NCBI GenBank assembly: GCA_903848935.1
Contig: CAINHO010000003.1
Location: forward strand, 24,252 to 88,251
Origin: an uncultured Pseudomonadota bacterium
Lineage (GTDB): Bacteria > Pseudomonadota > Gammaproteobacteria > Methylococcales > Methylomonadaceae
Reading direction: 5' to 3'
DNA length: 64,000 bases
Position 1 is the stretch's first letter. Each line of letters begins with the position of its first letter. Of this stretch, positions 1 to 9,638 are shown piece after piece. Below the pieces are notes generated by a model that saw only the letters and a list, made by a program, of their open reading frames with translations, did no database searches and was not told the DNA's origin. Position numbers and translations under genes: made by a program.

Positions 1-1788
1 CGCATACACCACAATCGACACGGTTTGACTCGTGTCGCCCGTTCCCCACGTTACAACCAGTAATTGCGCCCGTTTTATATCGCTCAACTGTGTGATATTT
101 ACGCAATCACTTTGATGCACAATAATGCCTTTTTGCTGCGAAATATAGCCGACCACTTTATCTCCCGATACCGGCTGACAGCAGCGAGCAAACGTCGTTT
201 GGATGTTGTCTAAACCGGCGACCGAAACTTCACATGGATTCCATTTTTTCTTCGGGCGTACTTTGATAGGCACATCTTTTTTTGTGGTGGGTGAACCCAG
301 TAATTTAGCTAATGCTAGCAACTCGGCTTTGATAGGTGAAGGGGGGCAACCGCTCACCGAATGCAATTTAAACCACGTTTTAACTTTTTGAATGGCGCGG
401 GGAGACTTCAAATAACCCAAATTGGGATCCGCCCAATTACGATTCGGCAGACTTTCTTTGACAGTTAAAATTTCAATTTGTTCGCCCGATTTCAAGCAAT
501 ACGTCAACGGCACAATCCGTCCGTTTATTTTTGCACCCCGACAACGATGCCCGATTTCGGTATGAATCGCATAGGCAAAGTCGAGCGGGGTTGAGCCTTT
601 CACCAAATCCATGATGCGACCGGCAGGCGTTAACACATAAACGCGATCACTGAATAATTCACTATCAAACGCCTCTACTGGAGGCGAGTCCACTCTTTTA
701 TTGTCTAAAAGTTTACGCAAAATACCAATGTTTTTTTCCATTGATGCTGATTGTTTACCACCTTCTTTATACGACCAATGGGCGGCAAATCCCAATTCCG
801 CATAATCGTGCATCGCTTGTGTACGAATCTGAACTTCAATGCGATTACCTTCCGATCCAACAATGACGGTATGTAACGACTGATAGCCATTTTCTTTGGG
901 ATTGGCAATGTAGTCGTCGAACTCTTTCGATAGGTTCGGCCACAAACTATGCACAATACTCAGTACGGTGTAACAGTCCATTAACGTGTCCACAATCACC
1001 CGCACCGCCAACAAATCGTATAATTCGTCGATGTTCAAGTTTTTGGACTGCATCTTTTTCCAAATACTATAAATATGCTTCGGACGACCGTAACACTGAA
1101 AAATGATATTCTCTTGCGTGAGTGCTTCTTTCAGGGTCGCAATACAATGACGAATACAGTCTTCTCGTGCCGCACGATTGATAGCTAATGAATGGGCGAT
1201 TTGACGATAAGTGGTGGGGTCTAAATAACGTAACGCGGTGTCTTCCAGTTCCCATTTAAATTGATGCACGCCAAGACGATTGGCAATCGGCGAGTAAACA
1301 TCGAGCGTTTCTTGAGCAATAAACAATTGCGTTTCTTTTGATTCCTTATTCAAATTGCGAAGGCGTTGAATACGGTACGCCAGCTTAATTAACACGGCGC
1401 GCACATCTTTCGTCATCGACAATAACATTTGTCGTAACGTTTCAAATTGATTCGGTTGTCTCGCCATTTCGGGCGAATAAACCCGCAACGTATTTAACCA
1501 GTTTACGTCTTTCACCAAAACTGCTACGGTTTCACCAAACTGCGCGGTAATATCAAGCGGTTGCGGTAAATTAACCAAACGAGGATCACTTAAAATAGCC
1601 GCCACAAGGGTGTTCAAATCAACGTGAAAATCCGTCAAAATGGCAGCAACTTCCACACCTTTGGGACGAAAATAATTTGGATCATTGTCAATTGACGCGA
1701 CAAGTTCCAACGCACGAGTTAATTGTGCTTTGCCGTCAGCACCGTGGCAATTCAACCACTGTTCGATAGGGATAATGACGGGATTCAT
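1..1788 (-). CDS. relA: (p)ppGpp synthetase RelA (partial, 3' end outside window)
   Basis: Ribosome-associated alarmone synthetase of the stringent response, making (p)ppGpp from GTP/GDP and ATP. The reading frame is open for 596 codons and runs off the left edge, so the C-terminal ACT region is missing here. The N-terminal hydrolase-like domain has no HDxxED metal site, so synthetase-only RelA fits better than SpoT. The synthetase motif EFDDYIANPKENGYQSLHT begins near residue 289 and carries the RelA-type ExDD acidic signature. A TGS domain follows (DFAYAIHTEIGHRC). The start ATG lies 14 nt after the aguB stop on the same strand, so the two may be cotranscribed. Family assignment is firm; the C-terminus cannot be judged. 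Confidence 0.95.
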   Translation of the reverse strand, partial: MNPVIIPIEQWLNCHGADGKAQLTRALELVASIDNDPNYFRPKGVEVAAILTDFHVDLNTLVAAILSDPRLVNLPQPLDITAQFGETVAVLVKDVNWLNTLRVYSPEMARQPNQFETLRQMLLSMTKDVRAVLIKLAYRIQRLRNLNKESKETQLFIAQETLDVYSPIANRLGVHQFKWELEDTALRYLDPTTYRQIAHSLAINRAAREDCIRHCIATLKEALTQENIIFQCYGRPKHIYSIWKKMQSKNLNIDELYDLLAVRVIVDTLMDCYTVLSIVHSLWPNLSKEFDDYIANPKENGYQSLHTVIVGSEGNRIEVQIRTQAMHDYAELGFAAHWSYKEGGKQSASMEKNIGILRKLLDNKRVDSPPVEAFDSELFSDRVYVLTPAGRIMDLVKGSTPLDFAYAIHTEIGHRCRGAKINGRIVPLTYCLKSGEQIEILTVKESLPNRNWADPNLGYLKSPRAIQKVKTWFKLHSVSGCPPSPIKAELLALAKLLGSPTTKKDVPIKVRPKKKWNPCEVSVAGLDNIQTTFARCCQPVSGDKVVGYISQQKGIIVHQSDCVNITQLSDIKRAQLLVVTWGTGDTSQTVSIVVYA

Positions 1789-1802
1789 AATAGAGGCTAC
1801 AG

Positions 1803-2690
1803 CTAATCTATAAAGCGTTTGGTTAAATCACCAAACGCATCAATTCGTCGATCTCGTAAGAAAGGCCAGATTCGACGCACGGTTTCAGAACGCGCCAAAT
1901 CAATTTCAGTCGTCAAAACGTGCGTGTCCGTGGCGTTGGCATGAACTAAAAACTCGCCTTGCGAACCCACGATAAAACTGTTGCCCCAAAAATCGATGCC
2001 ATTTTCAGAATTCGGCGCGGTTTCAAAACCAATCCGATTGCACGAAATCACCGGCAACCCATTTGCTACCGCGTGACCCCGTTGCACCGTAATCCACGCA
2101 TCGACTTGGCGAGCTTGTTCTTCTGTCGTATCGTTTTTGTCCCAACCAATCGCGGTGGGATAAATCAAAATATCTGCACCTGCTAACGCCATTAACCGTG
2201 CCGCTTCTGGATACCATTGATCCCAACAAATCAGCACGCCTAATTTGCCAATCGACGTTTGAATCGGCGTAAAACCTAAATCCCCCGGCGTGAAATAATA
2301 CTTTTCATAAAACGCCGGATCGTCAGGAATGTGCATTTTTCGATACTTGCCCGCGACGTTTCCGTCTTTATCAAATACCACGGCGGTATTGTGATAAAGC
2401 CCGGCGGCGCGGCGTTCAAAAATCGTTGCAACAATCACAATGCTCAATTCTTTCGCTAATGCTGACAAAATATCAGTAGTTTCGCACGGAATCGATTGCG
2501 CCAAATCAAACACGGTGTAATCTTCGGTTTGACAAAAATACTTGCCCAAATGCAATTCGGGTAACACGACTAAATCTGAACCAGCCGCAGCTGCTTCACG
2601 AATCTTTGCTATTGAAAATGCTAAATTCACATTGTAATCATCGTCACCGCACGGTTGTTGAACTGCGCTAACAATCAACTTTTTTTGCAT
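1803..2690 (-). CDS. aguB: N-carbamoylputrescine amidase
   Basis: Nitrilase-superfamily enzyme that hydrolyses N-carbamoylputrescine to putrescine, CO2 and ammonia, the last step of the agmatine route. The Glu-Lys-Cys triad is visible: E45 in LPELHLGKYF, K118 in YRKMHIPDD and C155 in LICWDQWYPE. At 295 residues it has the usual length. Its ATG overlaps the aguA stop by one base (TAATG), implying translational coupling, and the pairing with agmatine deiminase supports this substrate over other nitrilase relatives. Confidence 0.93.
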   Translation of the reverse strand: MQKKLIVSAVQQPCGDDDYNVNLAFSIAKIREAAAAGSDLVVLPELHLGKYFCQTEDYTVFDLAQSIPCETTDILSALAKELSIVIVATIFERRAAGLYHNTAVVFDKDGNVAGKYRKMHIPDDPAFYEKYYFTPGDLGFTPIQTSIGKLGVLICWDQWYPEAARLMALAGADILIYPTAIGWDKNDTTEEQARQVDAWITVQRGHAVANGLPVISCNRIGFETAPNSENGIDFWGNSFIVGSQGEFLVHANATDTHVLTTEIDLARSETVRRIWPFLRDRRIDAFGDLTKRFID

Positions 2691-3712
2691 TACACGCCTC
2701 GCGCTTGCTCAGGAAATTGCATGGTCATGCAATGCAAACTGCCATATTGATGCACGAGCGGACGGCAAGGAATCGGTAAAATTTTGTGTTCAGGGAACAC
2801 TTTCGCCAAACGTTCCAATGCGATTTTGTCATTTTCATCATCATAAACCGGCACTAAAACTGCGTGGTTGATGATTAAAAAGTTCGAGTAATTGGCGGGC
2901 AATGGCTCATCATCTGCGTCGAAAATCGGTGTTGGTAACGGCAATGCCACCAAATTATACGGTTCGTTGTCATTGTTACGGAGCATTTCGAGTTGCAACT
3001 TCATGCGGTGCAAACTTTCAAAATGTGGGTCGCGGGGATTGTCACAACTGGTGTAAGCAATGGTCGTCGGGCTACAAAAACGCGCCAAAGTATCAATGTG
3101 TGCGTCGGTATCGTCGCCGGCTAAATTTTCTTGTTTGAGCCACAAAACACGCTTTGCACCCAAATGAAGTTTTAGCTGTTCTTCAATTTGTACTTTGTTT
3201 AACGCACTATTTCGGTTTGGATTTAACAAACAATGATCCGTCGTTAAAACCGTGCCTTCGCCGTCACTTTCGACGCTGCCGCCTTCCAAAATAAAGTCGA
3301 TGTTGTGATGTGCTTTGCCTTTGAAAAACTTGGCATTCGCTAATTTGTGATTCAGTGCGTTGTCGTTGGCGAAAGCGTATTTTTCGCCCCAACCGTTAAA
3401 TTGGAAATTCAGGTATTTCAACGCGCCTTCTTTTTCGACCGTCAAAAAAGTCGTGTCACGCACCCAAATATCATTAACGGGCGCGTGAACAAATTGAATA
3501 TCTTCGTGGCGTTCGACGAGTTTTTCGATGTGTTTTTGATGCACTTCGTCACGGCAAACAATTAACAAAGGTTGATATTCGGTAATCGTATCCGCAATGA
3601 TGCTGTAAGTTTCTTCAACAGATTCGAGGCGGTCGCTAAAATCGCCTGTTTCATGTGGCCACGCAATTAAAACGGCGGCTTGTTTTTCCCATTCAGCTGG
3701 AAATCTGGTCAT
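2690..3712 (-). CDS. aguA: Agmatine deiminase
   Basis: Converts agmatine to N-carbamoylputrescine and ammonia, feeding the amidase encoded just downstream. It belongs to the peptidyl-arginine/agmatine deiminase family. Visible motifs are FILEGGSVESDGEG, the GDDTDAHID segment, and the nucleophile C328 near the C-terminus in YGSLHCMTMQFP. The 340 residues suit a cytoplasmic enzyme, and the protein itself has no signal peptide. A separate 40-codon Tat-signal ORF lies 32 nt upstream on the same strand. Confidence 0.93.
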   Translation of the reverse strand: MTRFPAEWEKQAAVLIAWPHETGDFSDRLESVEETYSIIADTITEYQPLLIVCRDEVHQKHIEKLVERHEDIQFVHAPVNDIWVRDTTFLTVEKEGALKYLNFQFNGWGEKYAFANDNALNHKLANAKFFKGKAHHNIDFILEGGSVESDGEGTVLTTDHCLLNPNRNSALNKVQIEEQLKLHLGAKRVLWLKQENLAGDDTDAHIDTLARFCSPTTIAYTSCDNPRDPHFESLHRMKLQLEMLRNNDNEPYNLVALPLPTPIFDADDEPLPANYSNFLIINHAVLVPVYDDENDKIALERLAKVFPEHKILPIPCRPLVHQYGSLHCMTMQFPEQARGV

Positions 3713-3744
3713 TGGTTTTTCCTCGTAAAATGTAAAAATATTTT

Positions 3745-3867
3745 TTATAACTCAACCATCGCTAACCACAAATCATGCTTATTGCACAAACTTAAAGCGT
3801 GCGTAGCATTCAAAGTTATTAAACCTGCGCCAGCCAAACCTAAGCGCATAAAATCACGTCGTTTCAT
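3745..3867 (-). CDS. Orphan 40-residue Tat signal-like peptide
   Basis: Short ORF of 40 codons starting KRRDFMRLGLAGAG, a good match to the twin-arginine signature (RRxFxK-like) followed by a short hydrophobic stretch and an Ala-x-Ala-like end. A strong Shine-Dalgarno run (AGGGAGAA) lies a few bases upstream of the ATG, so translation is plausible. No mature domain follows: the frame stops 32 nt before aguA and is not in frame with it. It could be the remnant of a secreted protein, a leader peptide for aguA, or a decayed Tat leader once joined to the deiminase. Confidence 0.5.
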   Translation of the reverse strand: MKRRDFMRLGLAGAGLITLNATHALSLCNKHDLWLAMVEL

Positions 3868-3889
3868 TTTTTCTCCCTAAAATTACAAA

Positions 3890-5221
3890 TTATTCTTCAC
3901 CAGCAATCGACAACTGCTCAATCAAAATTGAACCCGTTCGGGTATTGCCCCGCAAATCGACATCGTTACCGACGGCAACAATGTTTTTGAACATTTCTTT
4001 TAAATTTCCCGCGATGGTAATTTCTTCGACGGGATATTGAATCACGCCATTTTCAACCCAAAAACCTGCCGCGCCGCGTGAATAATCGCCGGTCATCATT
4101 TTCACGCCTTGCCCCATCAATTCCGTGACTAATAATCCTGTGCCGAGCAATTGCAACATCGATTCAAAATTACCGCCCGTCGGGGTAAGCGTTAAATTCC
4201 GCACGCCGCCTGCGTTTCCGGTACTTTTTAAGCCCAACTTTTTCGCCGAATAAGTGCTTAAAACATAATCCTGCAAAATTCCACCTCGAACTAAATCACG
4301 GTGGCGAGTCATCACGCCTTCGCTGTCATACATCGCACTGCCCAAACCGCCCACTAAATGCGGTTGTTCATGGATATGAATAAACGAAGGGAAAATTTGC
4401 GTATTCAGTGCGTCCAATAAAAAGGTCGATTTGCGATACAAACTGCCGCCCGAAATCGCACCAATAAATGAACTCAATAAACTGCTGGCGATTTCTGCAC
4501 TGAATAAAACGGGACATTGACGTGGACTTAAACTACGACCACCCAAACGCCGAAGTGTGCGTTCCGCAGCGATAATTCCTACTTCTTTTGGCAATTCTAA
4601 AAACTCCGCATTTCGTGCCACGCTGTACCAATAATCACGCTGCATATCGTCGCCACGTTGCGCCAATACGGAACAACTTAACGAATGACGTGAACTCAAA
4701 CGCGCTTGCAAAAAGCCCAAACTATTACCCATGACGCTCAAACCTTTGAGTGTGCTAATGGTCGCGCCTTCGGAATTACTAATATCGGCGTGATAATTTC
4801 GCGCAGCATCTTCGCATTCAATCGCCATTTCAATCGCTTTTTCAGACGATAATGCCCACGGGTGGTACAAATCTAAATCTGGAAATTCCGTTGCCAACAA
4901 ATCAGCATCGGGCAAGCCAGAAAATTCGTCTTCGCTGGTGTAACGGGCAATGCTGCACGCTGCACTCACGGTTTCTTTTATCGATGCGAGCGACAAATCC
5001 GTTGTACTTGCCACGCCTTTGCGGTGTCCAAAATAAACGGTTACACCTAAGCCCTGACTGCAATGATGTTCAATCGTTTCAACCACGCCCAAACGGGCTG
5101 TGACCGAAAGTCCATCATCCACACTCAAACCCGCTTCAGCTGCTGTTGCACCTTGTGCTTTGGCTTCGTCTAAGAGACGTTGAACCGTATTTTTTAATTC
5201 TGTAATGCGTTCATTCTGCAC
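3890..5221 (-). CDS. pmbA: PmbA/TldD-family metalloprotease subunit PmbA
   Basis: PmbA (TldE) normally pairs with TldD to degrade unfolded peptides such as modified peptide precursors and CcdA. The 443 residues match the usual length. Recognisable features are the N-terminal fold with GLSVDDGLSVTARLG, the central GISGG-like glycine-rich stretch (GAISGGSLYRKSTFL), and the conserved C-terminal block ending MFKNIVAVGNDVDLRGN. TldD is not in this window. The next upstream gene, UPF0182, ends 12 nt away on the same strand, so they may share a transcript. Confidence 0.92.
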   Translation of the reverse strand: MQNERITELKNTVQRLLDEAKAQGATAAEAGLSVDDGLSVTARLGVVETIEHHCSQGLGVTVYFGHRKGVASTTDLSLASIKETVSAACSIARYTSEDEFSGLPDADLLATEFPDLDLYHPWALSSEKAIEMAIECEDAARNYHADISNSEGATISTLKGLSVMGNSLGFLQARLSSRHSLSCSVLAQRGDDMQRDYWYSVARNAEFLELPKEVGIIAAERTLRRLGGRSLSPRQCPVLFSAEIASSLLSSFIGAISGGSLYRKSTFLLDALNTQIFPSFIHIHEQPHLVGGLGSAMYDSEGVMTRHRDLVRGGILQDYVLSTYSAKKLGLKSTGNAGGVRNLTLTPTGGNFESMLQLLGTGLLVTELMGQGVKMMTGDYSRGAAGFWVENGVIQYPVEEITIAGNLKEMFKNIVAVGNDVDLRGNTRTGSILIEQLSIAGEE

Positions 5222-5233
5222 AAAGAAATCCTT

Positions 5234-7858
5234 TTAATGTTTTGACGCAGCAGTATCAACCGTGCGTGTTTTGTTAGCGAAAATGTTTTTGAGGCGATCT
5301 AACGCCGAATGCAACGTCGTGTCCATCACGGTTTCGTTGCCAATCGAGACGATAATTCGCGTCAGCTCAGGCATTTTGTTTTTAGTCGAGGCAATGTAAA
5401 TTGGTTGCACATATAAAATCGTGTTGCCCATCGGCAAAATCACCATTCGTCCCATTTCCACCGACGAACCATTTTGATCCCAAAGTGTGAACTGTTCAGA
5501 AATTTCAGGATGCTGTTGCGTTAACGCTTCGATTTGTTCTGGGCCATTTACTTGCACGTCTTTACCAAATTTAAACACCGTGATATTCGGTTTGTAAATG
5601 TCCGTACAATTGGTTTTGTCCAATGTACTCGCCATGCTGACCATACTTAAATTGTTACGATTTACAGGAGTCATTGGGAGGATTAACACGAATTCTTCGC
5701 TATCATTACAATTCCCAAAATCCATCGTTTGGTAATACGCCAACACAGGTTTTTCGCGAACATTTGCGTGCGCCCAGGTTTCGGCTTGCTCATAAAAAAG
5801 CTCGGGGCTAGTTTGATGATACCGCGCGTAAATTTGCATTTGAATCGTGTATAAATCACGCGGATAACGTAAATGCGCTTGCAATTCAGCGGGCATTTCG
5901 CTCAATGGTTTGAACAAACTTGGATAAGCGCGATTATAAGCAGCGGCAATCGAATCAGTTTTATCAACCAAATAATAATCCACATCACCGTCAAAGGCAT
6001 CGATGACAATTTTTACCGAATTGCGAATGTAGTTAAATGGTTCTGAGCCATTCAAACCTTCGTTTTTCATTGGTTTTGAAACGGGATATTTGTCTGACAA
6101 CGTGTAAGCGTCTTGAATCCAATAAAAACGATCTTTCGTCATCACTAAATACGGGTCTTTATCCAAATGCAAAAATGGCGTGAGTTTGTGAACGCGCTCA
6201 GTAATGTTGCGATAAATTTTGAGTTTACTGTCTTTGGAAATGTTGGTAGAAAAAAACAGCTTTTCATCTGCCAACTTGAATGCAAACAATGCTTTTTTAA
6301 ATGTCGATGTGAATGGAATCCCGCCTTCACCGTGATAGGCATTATTTTCGCCCAAACTCGTTCCCGCAATGCCAACCACATTCAATTCATTCGGCACAAT
6401 CGCGTAATCATATTGCTCTTGACCGTAATAAATATCGGGATGTTTTGTGGTTAAACCGATTTCTGACGACATATTCAAATCACGCAAATACCACGTCAAT
6501 GGCGCGTCTGCATCTTGCGCGGCAGGTGTAATCACTGCGCCGTAACCGTGTGTGTAACGCAAATGGCGATTTTCCCAGTTCTGCGCTTCTTTGGGTAACT
6601 TTGCGATATTGATTTCACGCGCCGCGATATTCACTTGGTGCAAATGGTCTGAAATGAAATAACGGTCTTCGTCTACCGATAAAAATTTGTAATACGGGCG
6701 AATTTCTTGCAGTTGTTTATAACTGAAAATGATGTCTTCTCTGTCCCAAACAGGGATATTTTCAAAATGTTTTTGTGAGCTCCACGTTGTAATATCTTGC
6801 GCGGCATCAAGCTTCACCGTCATTTCAACCGTTTTGATATTTTTCAAATCATACGCATCGAGCGTCGCATCGATGTTGTGTTGCATAAAGGTTTTTTCAG
6901 CTTTAACGGGATTTGGATTCACGATAAAACGTTGCAACGCATCGGGAATAAATTGCAAATTCGGCGTTTGCCAAACCGCTAAAAATACCAACATCGAAAT
7001 CCACAATGGCAAACGTTTGTCGTGTTTTTCAGAATGCACAAATTGAATCGCAACCAGCGCGAAAATCAAAAATGTCGCCATTGCCGCCCAAATCAACGGT
7101 AATTGATAGCGTACTTCCACAAATCCAGGCCCGAAAAAAATCGGTTCGTGGTTATCGGTATAAAGTAGCGCAAAGCGTTCAAGCATAAAGCCCCAAAGCA
7201 CAAACACTACTACTAAACCAATCAACAACGTTAAGTGAATTTTCGCACCTTTGGAATAACTTTTGCGTTGATCGGGAATGTAAGTATGTTCAAGCCAGTA
7301 CAACACACCCACCATGGTAAAAGTGAGTAATGACGTAATTAGCAACCCTTGTTGAACCAATTGATACGTCGGATACGCGAGCATATAAAAACTCACGTCA
7401 TTGCCATAAACCGTTTCCGTTACACCTGATGCACTGCCGAAAAAATACAACAGCGTCGATTCCCATTCACTATAAAACGGCGAGGCAATCATTAACGCTA
7501 GAAATAACGAAATCGGTGTGTAAATTTTCACCGAACCGTTCATAAAAGTGTCTGCAAATGTTTGAACGCGGCTTTTTTCATTACCAATCAATAATTTTTC
7601 ATCAACATTCAAACCTAAATAACGTGAAGCCAGCCAAAAATGCGTGAAGAAAATAATGAAAAACGCTAATGTCACGCCACCCGAAAGGAAAAACTTATAC
7701 AGTAAGCGTAGCCAGAAATAGGATTCGAGTTTCAGTGAATCGTACCACCACCAATCGACAAAGAAATCGACAAAGATAAAATGAAAGGCGACGAATAAAA
7801 CCACTGCTAAAGCGATAATTCCAGCGAGCAACGCGGGTAAAAATTTTAAATTCCGCAT
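5234..7858 (-). CDS. UPF0182 family large membrane protein
   Basis: An 874-residue protein of the UPF0182 family, function unknown. The N-terminal third has about seven hydrophobic segments, the first near residues 7-30 and later ones near 55-75, 105-125, 160-190, 210-230, 255-275 and 285-305. A long soluble part of about 560 residues follows, rich in Tyr, Asp and Asn, with YYGQEQYDYAIVPN in its middle; by topology this is probably extracytoplasmic. The family is best known from actinobacteria and cyanobacteria but also occurs in proteobacteria. The start follows a GGGAACTCC-like ribosome site. Confidence 0.9.
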   Translation of the reverse strand: MRNLKFLPALLAGIIALAVVLFVAFHFIFVDFFVDWWWYDSLKLESYFWLRLLYKFFLSGGVTLAFFIIFFTHFWLASRYLGLNVDEKLLIGNEKSRVQTFADTFMNGSVKIYTPISLFLALMIASPFYSEWESTLLYFFGSASGVTETVYGNDVSFYMLAYPTYQLVQQGLLITSLLTFTMVGVLYWLEHTYIPDQRKSYSKGAKIHLTLLIGLVVVFVLWGFMLERFALLYTDNHEPIFFGPGFVEVRYQLPLIWAAMATFLIFALVAIQFVHSEKHDKRLPLWISMLVFLAVWQTPNLQFIPDALQRFIVNPNPVKAEKTFMQHNIDATLDAYDLKNIKTVEMTVKLDAAQDITTWSSQKHFENIPVWDREDIIFSYKQLQEIRPYYKFLSVDEDRYFISDHLHQVNIAAREINIAKLPKEAQNWENRHLRYTHGYGAVITPAAQDADAPLTWYLRDLNMSSEIGLTTKHPDIYYGQEQYDYAIVPNELNVVGIAGTSLGENNAYHGEGGIPFTSTFKKALFAFKLADEKLFFSTNISKDSKLKIYRNITERVHKLTPFLHLDKDPYLVMTKDRFYWIQDAYTLSDKYPVSKPMKNEGLNGSEPFNYIRNSVKIVIDAFDGDVDYYLVDKTDSIAAAYNRAYPSLFKPLSEMPAELQAHLRYPRDLYTIQMQIYARYHQTSPELFYEQAETWAHANVREKPVLAYYQTMDFGNCNDSEEFVLILPMTPVNRNNLSMVSMASTLDKTNCTDIYKPNITVFKFGKDVQVNGPEQIEALTQQHPEISEQFTLWDQNGSSVEMGRMVILPMGNTILYVQPIYIASTKNKMPELTRIIVSIGNETVMDTTLHSALDRLKNIFANKTRTVDTAASKH

Positions 7859-7906
7859 GGAGTTCCCTCTTAAAAATAGAAAATAATGTGTTGCCGCTAT
7901 TCTAAC

Positions 7907-9523
7907 TTAAATGCCGCGATAACCCGAAGTAATTGGGTAGCGTCTATCACGCCCAAACGCACATTCACTAATTCGAATGCCAACCGCTGATTGACGACGT
8001 TTATACTCGCTTCTATCCACTAACGAAATCACCCGTTTCACATCTTCAGGCGAAAATCCCGCCGCCATAATTTCGTCTACTGATTGGTCTTGTTCAATGT
8101 AACGTGCCAAAATCGGATCTAAAATTTCATAAGGCGGCAACGAATCCGAATCTTGTTGATTCGGCGAAAGTTCAGCCGACGGCGGACGTGTCAAAACACG
8201 TTCTGGAATCACGGGCGACAGCGAATTGCGATAACGTGCTAATTCATAAACCAACAATTTTGGCACATCTTTAATCGGCGCAAAACCGCCACACATATCG
8301 CCATAAAGCGTGGCATAACCAACGCTCATTTCACTTTTATTGCCGGTGGTTAAAAGCAATTTCCCTTGTTTATTCGACATCGCCATTAAAACGACACCAC
8401 GACAACGCGCTTGGATATTTTCTTCGGTCGTATCAGCGGACGTATTTTCAAATGTCGCCGCAAGCATTTCGGTAAACGCTTTCACCGCAGGTTCAATCGA
8501 AATACTGTGATATTTCACATTCATGATTTCAGCTTGAATTTTCGCATCATCATTGCTCATTCCGAGCGTATATTTTGACGGCAATGACACGGCTTCGACA
8601 TTTTCTGCCCCCAACGCATCAACTGCCAAAGCCAGAACTAACGCCGAATCAATGCCGCCCGACAATCCTAAAATTGCGCCTTTGAAACCGTTTTTGTGAA
8701 CGTAATCTCGAACACCACGCACGAGTGCATTATAAATACTCGCAACTTCTCCCCCCTTTGAAGGGGGGCAGGGGGGGCTGTGCTTTAGCTGCCCATTTTT
8801 AAATTCAACTATGCCGATTTGTTCAACAAATTCTTCAGCCCGAAACACAATCTCACCGTCCGAATTTGTCACAAACGACGCGCCATCAAATACCAATTCA
8901 TCTTGTCCACCGACAGCATTCACATAAACAATCGGAATTTGTGCGGCTTGGGCGTGTGAACAAATTAGCGTTTCACGTTGTTCGGCTTTACCCGCATGAA
9001 ACGGTGACGCATTGAGCGTCAATAAAATTTCTGCGCCAGAGTCTTTTGTGGCTTGCACAATGTCAGAATGCCAAACATCTTCACAAATAGTTAAGCCAAT
9101 AAATTGACCTTTGAACTCAAACACACAGGGTTTGTCGCCGGCAGTGAAATAACGCGCTTCGTCGAACACGCCGTAATTCGGTAATTTTTGTTTACGATAT
9201 ACCGCTGAAATACTGCCTTCCGATAACACTGCCGCGCTGTTGTACAACTTTTCGCCATCAAATTCAGGAAATCCTACGACAATTCCAATGTCTGGCGCGA
9301 TGCTTGCTAGTTCAAATAAAACGTTATTCGCTTCAATAATAAAATCCCGTCGAAACAACAAATCCTCGGGCGGGTATCCTGTCACCATAAGTTCAGGAAA
9401 TACAATTAAATCAACGTCTGAGCGACTACGGACTTCGGTCACAGTTTCAAGAATAAGGTTAAAGTTCGCGGCGATATTGCCGATTAAACTGTCAGTTTGA
9501 ACAAGCGCGATTTTTAAGGTCAT
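7907..9523 (-). CDS. nadE: Glutamine-dependent NAD+ synthetase
   Basis: Final enzyme of NAD+ synthesis: amidates deamido-NAD with ammonia from glutamine. The N-terminal nitrilase-type glutaminase domain shows E44 (VFPELMVTGYPPED), the catalytic Lys in YRKQKLPNYG and the Cys in LTICEDVWHSD. The C-terminal synthetase domain carries the PP-loop GLSGGIDSALVLALA and the LLTTGNKSEMSVGY block. At 538 residues it is the normal two-domain bacterial type. Between the domains lies a Pro/Lys-rich insert (LKHSPPCPPSKGGE) encoded by a C- and G-rich inverted repeat, described separately. Divergent from the small gene upstream. Confidence 0.95.
   Translation of the reverse strand: MTLKIALVQTDSLIGNIAANFNLILETVTEVRSRSDVDLIVFPELMVTGYPPEDLLFRRDFIIEANNVLFELASIAPDIGIVVGFPEFDGEKLYNSAAVLSEGSISAVYRKQKLPNYGVFDEARYFTAGDKPCVFEFKGQFIGLTICEDVWHSDIVQATKDSGAEILLTLNASPFHAGKAEQRETLICSHAQAAQIPIVYVNAVGGQDELVFDGASFVTNSDGEIVFRAEEFVEQIGIVEFKNGQLKHSPPCPPSKGGEVASIYNALVRGVRDYVHKNGFKGAILGLSGGIDSALVLALAVDALGAENVEAVSLPSKYTLGMSNDDAKIQAEIMNVKYHSISIEPAVKAFTEMLAATFENTSADTTEENIQARCRGVVLMAMSNKQGKLLLTTGNKSEMSVGYATLYGDMCGGFAPIKDVPKLLVYELARYRNSLSPVIPERVLTRPPSAELSPNQQDSDSLPPYEILDPILARYIEQDQSVDEIMAAGFSPEDVKRVISLVDRSEYKRRQSAVGIRISECAFGRDRRYPITSGYRGI
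8748..8782. repeat. C/G-homopolymer inverted repeat inside nadE
   Basis: A run of Cs, CTTTGAAG core, then runs of Gs (CCCCCCTTTGAAGGGGGG and a second G7 run) sits in the interdomain linker of nadE in frame. The composition is unlike the AT-rich gene around it. Such CCCCTTTGAAGGGG palindromes are a known kind of dispersed repeat in some bacterial genomes; whether this one is dispersed cannot be told from one copy. Confidence 0.7.
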
Positions 9524-9638
9524 AACTTTAAAAAGTAAGGGCGAAGGAAAAAGGTTCGTTTGTAATCATAACCTAAGCGTTGCGTTTTGTACTGACGATT
9601 TCAAAACCCTAATTTTATTTTTGAAACAGGTAAACGAC

